Below are positions 1-6,120 of a stretch of DNA of 10,697 nucleotides, one piece after another. The position numbers and the translations under genes were made by a program. The stretch is from Bacillota bacterium. GTDB taxonomy: Bacteria; Bacillota; Clostridia; Peptostreptococcales; Anaerovoracaceae. The stretch lies in assembly GCA_016283945.1 (NCBI GenBank), contig JAEENW010000044.1:1-10697 (forward strand), read 5' to 3'. The notes below the pieces were generated by a model that saw only the letters and a list, made by a program, of their open reading frames with translations, had not been told where the DNA came from and did no database searches. Each line of letters opens with the position of its first letter. Within the stretch, counting starts at the first letter, position 1.

Positions 1-131
1 CGGGTGGCGCGAGGAGGGGCATCCCCGCGGCCGAGGAGCGCCTGCACCGCAGGACGTGGGGATACCGAGCGGCAGGACCCGCAGCACATCCTTTCAAGCG
101 GATCTGACTAGCGCATGATGCGCTCCGCTTC

Positions 132-160
132 TTGCAATGAATCCCCGCTCAGTTTATTAT
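132..160 (+). promoter_or_regulatory. Sigma-70-type promoter for the rightward cluster
   Basis: TTGCAA (132-137) and TATTAT (155-160) are separated by exactly 17 bases. They match the vegetative consensus at 4 of 6 and 5 of 6 positions. Transcription would start near 167, leaving a leader of about 37 bases before the ATG at 204. This is the only convincing promoter upstream of the first three or four rightward genes, so it probably serves the whole cluster. It rests on consensus matching only. Confidence 0.55.
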
Positions 161-203
161 CAAGGTGTAAGCGATTTCATACCGAAAGAGGAGGAATACG
201 ACC

Positions 204-605
204 ATGGAAGGAATCGAAAAGGTTTATGAGTTTCTGAAGGAGGTCCGTACCTACTACCTCGCGACGGTGGACGGCGACCAGCCGAGAGTGCGCCCGTTCG
301 GCACCGCGATGCTCTTCGAGGGTAAGCTCTAAATCCAGACCGGCAAGGTAAAGGACGTTTCCAAGCAGCTCGCGGCGAATCCGAAGGCCGAGATCTGCGC
401 GTTCGACGGCAAGAAGTGGCTCAGGGTATGCGGAGAGCTCGTAAATGACGACAGGCGCGAGCCCAAGCAGGCCATGCTCGACCTCAACCCGGGCCTCAAG
501 GCGATGTACAGCTCCGACGACGACAACACCCAGGTCCTCTATTTCAAGGACGCTACGGCGACCTTCAGCTCCTTCACGGAGCCGCCCGAGAGCTTCACTT
601 TTTAG
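204..605 (+). pseudogene. Pyridoxamine 5'-phosphate oxidase-like flavoprotein, interrupted by an in-frame TAA
   Basis: Reading from ATG 204, behind AGGAGG (189-194), gives a 133-codon frame ending in TAG at 603-605. Codon 43 is TAA (330-332). Ignoring it, the protein reads as a small split-barrel FMN-binding protein of the pyridoxamine 5'-phosphate oxidase-like superfamily. It begins MEGIEKVYEFLKEVRTYYLA, continues with TVDGDQPRVRPFG, and has QTGKVKDVSKQLAANPKAE after the stop. Family members have tyrosine in the 'gkLYiqTgk' strand, so TAC to TAA, a single base change, explains the defect. Both halves keep good family sequence with no frameshift, so the loss is recent or a sequencing error. 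The stop cuts the barrel in the flavin-binding half, and no ribosome binding site supports restarting downstream. Such proteins are soluble, and their substrates are usually unknown. The TAG lies within the next gene's ribosome binding site, which suggests translational coupling. Stop-codon reassignment is unlikely because TAA ends the lipoprotein and CitE-like genes here. Confidence 0.85.
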
Positions 606-615
606 GAGGACGGCA

Positions 616-1728
616 TTGAAGAGAATGCGCGCCGGCGTCATAGGCGCCGGCTCCATCAGCGGCATCTACATAAGCAATCTTCTCGGCCGCTTCGCGGGCC
701 AAATCGAGCTCGTATCGGTGAGCTCGCGCGGCATGAGGAGCGCCGCAGAGAAGGCGGCGAAGTACGGGATCACAGCCCGCAGCGTCTCTGAGACTCTGGC
801 GGATCCCGGCGTCGAGCTCGTCATCGTGCTCACGCCGGTGGGCTCCCACGAGGGGCTCATCAGGGCCGCTCTCGAGGCGGGCAAGCACGTCTACACAGAG
901 AAGACCGTGACCGACGACCCGGCCTCCGCGCGGGAGCTGCTGCGCCTCGCGGAGGATAAGGGCCTCTGCCTCTGCGCAGCCCCGGACACCTTCCTCGGCT
1001 CCTCGCTTCAGACAGCCAGGAGGGCGCTGGACAGCGGGTTGCTCGGAGACGTTAATTCCTTCGCGATATCCTCGACGCGCTGCAACGACTACTTTCTCTC
1101 GCACTATCCGTTCCTGCGCGAGCCCGGCTGCGGGGTGCTCTACGACTACGCCGTATACTACATGACGGCGCTCGTGAGCCTGCTCGGGCCGGTGGAAGCG
1201 GTCTCGGGCTTCGCGGGAACTCCTTACCCGGTGCACGTCGACAGCAACGAGCAGAGCCTGGGCTTCGGAAAGCCCATGGATACGCCGAACGAGAGCCAGG
1301 TCAGCGCCGCCCTGCGCATGAGGAGCGGCGTCCTCGGCACTCTGCACATCGACTCGGACAACACGATCCGCGACGAGGCTTACTTCAGGATCTACGGGAC
1401 GAAGGGGACGCTGGTCCTCGGCGACCCGAACCGCTTCGGCGGGGAAGTGAGCTTCCTCCCGGCGGCGACGCGCAAGGGAGAAGTCACGGAGCCCCGCGTC
1501 CTGGATCAGGTCTCGGAGTTCTCTGACAACTGCCGCGGGATAGGGCCCGCGGAGATGGCTGAGGCGCTCTCTGAGGGCCGAAAGCCCCTGACTGACGCAA
1601 GTCTCGCCTGCCACGTCCTCGACGCGCTGAGCGGGATCCTGGAGGCTTCTGAAGGCCTCCGCGCGGTGAAGCTGAACTCCTCCTGCGAGAGGCCGGCTCC
1701 CTTCGGGGGCCTGTTGCAGCTTCAATAG
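616..1728 (+). CDS. Gfo/Idh/MocA-family NAD(P)-dependent oxidoreductase
   Basis: This is a 370-residue cytoplasmic oxidoreductase of the Gfo/Idh/MocA family, which usually oxidises or reduces a hydroxyl on a sugar, inositol or related compound using NAD(P). An N-terminal Rossmann fold carries VIGAGSISG (residues 8-16, the GxGxxS dinucleotide loop). The usual EKP motif appears as EKT (95-97). The C-terminal alpha/beta sheet domain contains YDYAVYYM (176-183), where the family often has a D-x-G-x-H-like catalytic segment. The histidine seems replaced by tyrosine, so substrate and even activity are uncertain. I chose TTG 616 because AGGAGG (604-609) sits 6 bases upstream; the next in-frame ATG (625) is 15 bases away. 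The start follows the preceding stop by 10 bases, so the two are probably cotranscribed and coupled. The open frame extends upstream to 445, but that part overlaps the flavoprotein gene in another frame. Family assignment is firm; substrate is unknown. Confidence 0.9.
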   Translation: MKRMRAGVIGAGSISGIYISNLLGRFAGQIELVSVSSRGMRSAAEKAAKYGITARSVSETLADPGVELVIVLTPVGSHEGLIRAALEAGKHVYTEKTVTDDPASARELLRLAEDKGLCLCAAPDTFLGSSLQTARRALDSGLLGDVNSFAISSTRCNDYFLSHYPFLREPGCGVLYDYAVYYMTALVSLLGPVEAVSGFAGTPYPVHVDSNEQSLGFGKPMDTPNESQVSAALRMRSGVLGTLHIDSDNTIRDEAYFRIYGTKGTLVLGDPNRFGGEVSFLPAATRKGEVTEPRVLDQVSEFSDNCRGIGPAEMAEALSEGRKPLTDASLACHVLDALSGILEASEGLRAVKLNSSCERPAPFGGLLQLQ

Positions 1729-1769
1729 AGCTTTAACAGAGGAACAGGGCCGCGAAGGCCCGCAGGACT

Positions 1770-2261
1770 ATGGAACTGAAGGTCAGAAGATACGAAGAAC
1801 TGAGCGTGGACGAGCTCTACGCGATACTGAAGGCGCGCTCCGAGGTGTTCGTGGTCGAGCAGCAATGCGCCTATCAGGACGTGGACGGGAGGGACGCGGA
1901 GTCGCTCCACGTCTTCCTCGAGGAGGGCGGGGAGATACTCGCCTATCTGAGGATATTTCCGAGGACCCCGGAGGACGCCTCGCGCGAGGCTGAGCTCAGA
2001 TATCCGGGAGTCCCCGGCGGCGAGTCCGGCTGCGCGCAGATCGGAAGGGTCCTCACGACCCGCCGCGGCGAGGGCCTGGGCAGCAGGATACTGAAGGAGG
2101 GCGTGCGCCTCGCGCGCGAGCGCTTCAGCCCGGCCGCCATATACCTGGAGGCGCAGGTCTACGCACTCGGCTTCTACGAGCGCGAGGGCTTCGAAAGGAT
2201 CTCCGGCGAGTTCCTGGAGGACGGGATCCCTCACGCGGAGATGATGCTGCGGATGAGCTGA
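1770..2261 (+). CDS. elaA: ElaA-type GNAT N-acetyltransferase
   Basis: This is a 163-residue acetyltransferase of the GNAT superfamily, ElaA branch, expected to move acetyl from acetyl-CoA to an unidentified amine. The ElaA hallmark RSEVFVVEQQCAYQDVDGRD is at residues 23-42. The core strand and pyrophosphate loop IGRVLTTRRGEGLGSRIL (91-108) include the R/Q-x-x-G-x-G/A element as R99, G102 and G104. YALGFYEREGF (131-141) is the usual motif-B region, and DGIPHAEM closes the fold. Length is normal for the family and no residues appear missing. ATG 1770 lies 41 bases after the dehydrogenase stop, behind a weak purine-rich site (AGGA, 1764-1767). A small stem, GGGCC-GCGAA-GGCCC (1747-1761), lies just upstream and could modulate initiation. 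It is probably cotranscribed with the dehydrogenase. The physiological substrate of ElaA proteins is not established. Confidence 0.9.
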   Translation: MELKVRRYEELSVDELYAILKARSEVFVVEQQCAYQDVDGRDAESLHVFLEEGGEILAYLRIFPRTPEDASREAELRYPGVPGGESGCAQIGRVLTTRRGEGLGSRILKEGVRLARERFSPAAIYLEAQVYALGFYEREGFERISGEFLEDGIPHAEMMLRMS

Positions 2262-2353
2262 GAGGATGAAAAGATGATGCCGCGGCGCGGTCTGCTGTCA
2301 GTCGGAAAAGCGGGCGGCTTCGCGGCGGTCCCGGTAAGAAAGGAGAAGCTGAA

Positions 2354-5080
2354 ATGAAGCAGAAGAGAAGGAAGCTGATCGGTATACTGCTGGCGCTTGT
2401 TCTTGCCGTGGGGCTATTGCCCGCGGCGCCTGAGGCATACGCGCTGCAGGGGATGACTGTGAACGTCGACTTTTATCCCTCCACATGCGAAGCAGACATA
2501 TCGTGGAACTCTGTGACGGGAACCGATTACTACAGCATAGTACTGGAAGTCTATGATCCGGGATACAACGGCTACCGGCAGGCGAGCGGCTTCATAACCA
2601 CGCCTGTCAAGGGAACGAGCATCTCGTTCGGAGAGGAGATCTTCCTGCAGACAGCCCCGAGCGATGATTACAGATTCCATGTGTGGGCGAGCGATGAGGA
2701 TGAGCTGATGCTCGCTGAAGGATACTCGCCGGTGTTTCATACAGGCAAGTCGACGCTGGATAAGCCGGATGTCTCCCTTAGCGCGAACGGTCTGGCGTCC
2801 TGGTCAGCCGTAAGCGGCGCGGATCACTATCATCTGAAGCTGTACCCCGACCACACCAGCACCAATCCCATCGTTATAACAGCGGTCGACGCTCCCGCTG
2901 TGAGCTTCGACTTTTCCGGATATTTCATTCCGGGAAATACTTATCATGTGACCGTATACGCGACAAGCGACGATCCGCTTCTGCGCAGCAGCGAAGTGGC
3001 AAGAAGCAATGTCGTAAGCGTGCCCGGCCAGAAGAGTTATATCACGGGCATGACCTGGATGGGAACGACCCTCAGGTGGGATCCGTTCCCGGGGGCGAAG
3101 AAGTATCCCGTATGGCTTATGAAGTTTGACGGCAGCCGCTTTTATCAGGTCGAACAGACGACCGCGTTTGAGGCGGAATACGATTTCAGCAGCCTTCTCG
3201 CGGAGAACGGCACAGGAGAGTACTATGTCACGGTCGTCGCGGAAGCAAACAGCTATAACAATATCTCGGAAGACACCGACAGCTCCATCCTGGAATACAC
3301 CGAGCCCGCGCCTATCCTGACCGGGACGATAAAGATCGCCGGCGGCGCGAAGCATTACGGCGATCTCCTGAGTCTGGAATACACCGGTGAAGTCGCGGGT
3401 TTCTATATGTCGGATCTGAGCTTTGAGTGGCAGGAGAGCGACAACAAGACGACCTGGACCAGCATCGTCGGAGAAAACAGTCCCTCTTACCAGACTCCCT
3501 CGTCGGGCAGCTCGGTCATCTACATCCGCGCCAGAGTCACGGCGAAAGGATATGACGGAGCGGTATACAGCGACATGCGCGCTGTATGTCCCAAGCCCGT
3601 GACGGCGCCTTTCGAGGGAAGCGTCTCCATCGTTCAGGATCACGCCTCAGAGGCGTATTTCGTCATCGGCGAGCCGATAACCGCTACGGCGAGGAATTCG
3701 GCAGGAAATGTGATGACGATGGACGGCATGAGCTACCGCTGGCAGAAGCGCGAAAACTATGACGGCTCGCCCTGGATATACATCCCCGGGGCCGTATCAA
3801 AGGTCTATACACCCACCTTCGACGATGAGAACTGCTTCCTCCGCGCGGAGGTCAGCTACCGTCAGCTGCTCGGAGAGCTGTACAGTTCTTCAAAATGGGT
3901 AGACTGGGCAGATGAGACGTACACCGTCTCCTTTGACCTGCAGGGGCGGGGCTCTTACGTTCCCGCGCAGACGGTCAGCCGCGGAGGCCACGCGAATGAG
4001 CCTTTCGCTCCGAGTGACCCAAGCTACAGCTTCGGAGGCTGGTTTGAGGACGCCGGCTGCACCGTCGCCTACGATTTTGACGAGCAGGTCATGGGAGATA
4101 TGATCCTGTACGCCGACTGGACGAAGGACGGGGTCTATGTGATGTCCGGCGCCGAAGTTTACGCGGTGGTGGAAAGGAACGCCGGAAACTATATCATCGA
4201 CGACGAATCGGCTCAGATCGCTTGGAAGAACGGCGCCGCGCCGGCGGATGATTCGATAGTGGAATGCAGGGCTTCCTCGCACCTATTCAGCGACGCGACG
4301 CTTACGATAAAGATCCACGAAGAGCCTGTTCCGGGCATAATTTACTACGCGCAGTTTACCATCGAAAACACCGTCAGGGATGACCGGAGCGTAGACTTCT
4401 CAAAACTCACGGAGTCGAGCCTGAACTTCGACTTCCCCGGATACACTGTCACCTGCAGGAGCATCGACGCCGGTATAGACTCGATGGGCTACAGCCGCGC
4501 CCTGCTTCTGCTGGCTATCGTCAAAAACCCGCCCATAGAAGTGGTCAAGATAAGCGGGATAAGCGTTCCGAGGGCCGGCCAGCATCCGGACTATGTGGCG
4601 GCGTTCCCTCCAAACGCCAACTATTACTCCGCGGACTACTCCTCCTCGGTCTACCTCAACGACATATCGTGGAGGGATGAGACCGAGGGGATTGGGATGA
4701 TCCCGAACGAATCCGTATTTGAGGCGGGACATCAGTATACGGTCAGCATCTACCTGACGGCCAAACAGGGCTATGCCTTCTCTGAGGACGCGGAGGCGAC
4801 GCTGAACGGGAATCCCGCGGAGTCGGAGATCTTCATAGATCAGCTCCTCGTAACGTATACTTTCACCGTATCCGAAGCAGGCACGCCCGGCGACGTCAAT
4901 CTCGACGGCTCGGTCGACGCCGCGGACCTCACCGCGCTGGCCAGGCATGTATCCAACATCAGCCAGCTGACTGATCCGGATGCTCTTGCAAACGCGGATG
5001 TCACCGGAGGCGACGGCATAAGCGCGGCAGACCTGACGAAGCTCGCCAGGTTCGTGGCGCACATAATAGACGAGCTTTAG
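2354..5080 (+). CDS. Secreted multidomain protein: Fn3-like and Ig-like repeats, InlB B-repeat, C-terminal type I dockerin
   Basis: This is a 908-residue exported protein. A Sec signal peptide covers residues 1-30: basic MKQKRRK, a hydrophobic core, then likely cleavage after AYA. About three fibronectin-III-like units follow (roughly 33-130, 135-225, 226-315), the last with WDPFPGAKKYPVWL. Two Ig-like units come next (about 322-410 and 420-515), each with a core tryptophan in EWQES or YRWQK. An InlB B-type repeat occupies 521-592, with FDLQGRG, GGWFEDAGC and LYADWTKDG. Unassigned regions (595-735, 735-840) are followed by a dockerin (about 843-908). Its first calcium loop is DVNLDGSVDAAD (847-858). 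The second is DVTGGDGISAAD (882-893), where loop position 5 is G instead of the usual D. No catalytic, transmembrane or sortase motif is visible, so it is probably a binding or scaffolding protein attached through an unseen cohesin. AGGAG (2341-2345) precedes ATG 2354 by 8 bases. AT content looks higher than in flanking genes, which may mean transfer or just secreted-protein composition. Confidence 0.88.
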   Translation: MKQKRRKLIGILLALVLAVGLLPAAPEAYALQGMTVNVDFYPSTCEADISWNSVTGTDYYSIVLEVYDPGYNGYRQASGFITTPVKGTSISFGEEIFLQTAPSDDYRFHVWASDEDELMLAEGYSPVFHTGKSTLDKPDVSLSANGLASWSAVSGADHYHLKLYPDHTSTNPIVITAVDAPAVSFDFSGYFIPGNTYHVTVYATSDDPLLRSSEVARSNVVSVPGQKSYITGMTWMGTTLRWDPFPGAKKYPVWLMKFDGSRFYQVEQTTAFEAEYDFSSLLAENGTGEYYVTVVAEANSYNNISEDTDSSILEYTEPAPILTGTIKIAGGAKHYGDLLSLEYTGEVAGFYMSDLSFEWQESDNKTTWTSIVGENSPSYQTPSSGSSVIYIRARVTAKGYDGAVYSDMRAVCPKPVTAPFEGSVSIVQDHASEAYFVIGEPITATARNSAGNVMTMDGMSYRWQKRENYDGSPWIYIPGAVSKVYTPTFDDENCFLRAEVSYRQLLGELYSSSKWVDWADETYTVSFDLQGRGSYVPAQTVSRGGHANEPFAPSDPSYSFGGWFEDAGCTVAYDFDEQVMGDMILYADWTKDGVYVMSGAEVYAVVERNAGNYIIDDESAQIAWKNGAAPADDSIVECRASSHLFSDATLTIKIHEEPVPGIIYYAQFTIENTVRDDRSVDFSKLTESSLNFDFPGYTVTCRSIDAGIDSMGYSRALLLLAIVKNPPIEVVKISGISVPRAGQHPDYVAAFPPNANYYSADYSSSVYLNDISWRDETEGIGMIPNESVFEAGHQYTVSIYLTAKQGYAFSEDAEATLNGNPAESEIFIDQLLVTYTFTVSEAGTPGDVNLDGSVDAADLTALARHVSNISQLTDPDALANADVTGGDGISAADLTKLARFVAHIIDEL

Positions 5081-5979
5081 CCCTTCGCCCTGATCTTCCC
5101 GTCCATCGCGACGATGTCTTTGGCGTGCACGTAGGCGGCGTAGCAGATCAGCTTGCCGCCGTAGGTGATGCTCTCTGTCTGACCCGAGGCGCTGGCCTTT
5201 TCGTAGGTCTCGACCATCGCTCTGGATTCCTCGACTTCGGCGGGGTCCGGCGAGTAGACCGCGTTGGCCAGCGCTGCCTGTTCGTTGCCGTGGACGCTGC
5301 GGCCGGTGTAGCCCATCTGCCTCGAGGCCTCGGCTTCGCGCCTCGTGGCCTCGACGTCGCCCATCACGAGGAGCACGGAGTCGTGCATCTGCGCGCCGGC
5401 GGCCTTTGAGTCGAGCACGAGCTTCTGGCGCAGGTAGAGCATGTCGAGTGCGTTGTCCTCGTAGCGGCGCCTCACGCCATACTCGCGGCACATGTCCTCC
5501 ATGCCTATGGAGAGGGCTGTGATCCTGGGGCAGCTCGTGATTATGTCGTAGGCGTTCCTCACGCCGAGCGGGCTCTCGATCATGGCGAGGACCTCGATGC
5601 TGTTTCTCGCCAGGCCGTGAGCCTCCTCGATCTGTGCCAGCATCGCGTCGAGCCTCAGAAGCTCCTCCGGGCGCTCGCACATCGGGACCCTGACTGCGTC
5701 GGGCGGAGCCGCGCCTATCACCTCCTCCATGTCGAGGGGGAAGAAGACGCTGTCCATGGTGTTGACGCGGACTATGCGTTCCTTGCCGCGGAAGTCCGTA
5801 TCCTGAAGGATCTTCCTGGTGAGCCTTCTCGCTTCGGGCTTGAGGGGCACGGGGATGCCGTCCTCGAGGTCGAGCACTATGCAGTCCGAAGGACCGGCTA
5901 TGAGCTCCCTCAGTTCATCGGGCTTGAGCGCCGTCGCCCACGCGAGGGAGCGGCGCAGTCTTTCTGTCTTCTGTTTCAT
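5077..5979 (-). CDS. CitE-like HpcH/HpaI aldolase/citrate lyase family protein
   Basis: This is a 300-residue cytoplasmic TIM-barrel lyase of the CitE/HpcH family, whose members cleave or form C-C bonds in acyl-CoA thioesters such as citryl-, malyl- or citramalyl-CoA using Mg2+. Visible motifs are DLEDGI (37-42), RVN (71-73), VRVPMCE (96-102), MIESPLGV (133-140) with the metal-binding glutamate E135, and GMED (159-162) with D162. The late family motif, usually GKxxIHPxQ, reads GRSVHGNEQ (226-234), so proline is replaced by glycine and substrate choice may differ from true citrate lyase. No citC, citD, citF or citX neighbour is visible, so a stand-alone CoA-ester lyase fits better than a citrate lyase subunit. 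AAGGAGA (5988-5994) precedes the ATG by 8 bases on the minus strand. The gene stands alone, divergent from the lipoprotein gene, and its TAA overlaps the dockerin gene's TAG. Confidence 0.85.
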   Translation of the reverse strand: MKQKTERLRRSLAWATALKPDELRELIAGPSDCIVLDLEDGIPVPLKPEARRLTRKILQDTDFRGKERIVRVNTMDSVFFPLDMEEVIGAAPPDAVRVPMCERPEELLRLDAMLAQIEEAHGLARNSIEVLAMIESPLGVRNAYDIITSCPRITALSIGMEDMCREYGVRRRYEDNALDMLYLRQKLVLDSKAAGAQMHDSVLLVMGDVEATRREAEASRQMGYTGRSVHGNEQAALANAVYSPDPAEVEESRAMVETYEKASASGQTESITYGGKLICYAAYVHAKDIVAMDGKIRAKG

Positions 5980-6012
5980 TTCAGGGCTCTCCTTTTCAAC
6001 AGTCTTTTTTCG

Positions 6013-6040
6013 ATTGTATCACATCGCGGTATCAGGTCAA
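6013..6040 (-). promoter_or_regulatory. Promoter of the CitE-like gene
   Basis: On the minus strand, TTGACC (complement of 6035-6040) and TACAAT (complement of 6013-6018) are 16 bases apart. The -10 is preceded by TGA, an extended -10 TGn element. This is the best consensus match in the window. Transcription would start near 6006, giving a leader of about 26 bases that contains the AAGGAGA ribosome binding site. The -35 lies where the rightward lipoprotein promoter would have its own -35. Confidence 0.65.
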
Positions 6041-6053
6041 AACCCCGCCGGGA

Positions 6054-6064
6054 TGTGGTAGAAT
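6054..6064 (+). promoter_or_regulatory. Extended -10 promoter of the lipoprotein gene
   Basis: TAGAAT (6059-6064) matches the -10 consensus at 5 of 6 positions and is preceded directly by TGG (6056-6058), an extended -10. The -35 position (about 6036-6041) reads GTCAAA and is weak, which extended -10 promoters tolerate. Transcription would start near 6071, leaving a leader of about 50 bases. The -35 zone coincides with the -35 of the leftward CitE-like promoter. Confidence 0.45.
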
Positions 6065-6120
6065 GACTGTGTCCTGAAACGGAAAATGACCGGACAGAAA
6101 GGTATCAAAAAAGGGAAAAC

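Noticed and set aside
330..332. TAA read as a sense codon (genetic code change)
   Set aside because: TAA is the normal stop of the lipoprotein (7327-7329) and CitE-like genes, and no other gene here contains an internal TAA.
595..1725. Long minus-strand open frame of 376 codons opposite the dehydrogenase gene
   Set aside because: It mirrors the dehydrogenase codon positions, is arginine-, alanine- and glutamate-rich and low-complexity, and matches no family. The plus strand encodes a clear Gfo/Idh/MocA protein.
1747..1761. GGGCC-GCGAA-GGCCC stem as a terminator before the acetyltransferase gene
   Set aside because: No T-run follows and the stem is only 5 bp; cotranscription is more likely.
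2354..5080. Evidence of a cellulosome gene cluster
   Set aside because: Only one dockerin and no cohesin, scaffoldin or glycoside hydrolase is in the window; single dockerin proteins are common in Clostridia.
4400..5680. Minus-strand open frame of 426 codons spanning the dockerin and CitE-like genes
   Set aside because: It crosses two well-supported genes in another frame, and its arginine-rich composition is typical of a GC-rich shadow frame.
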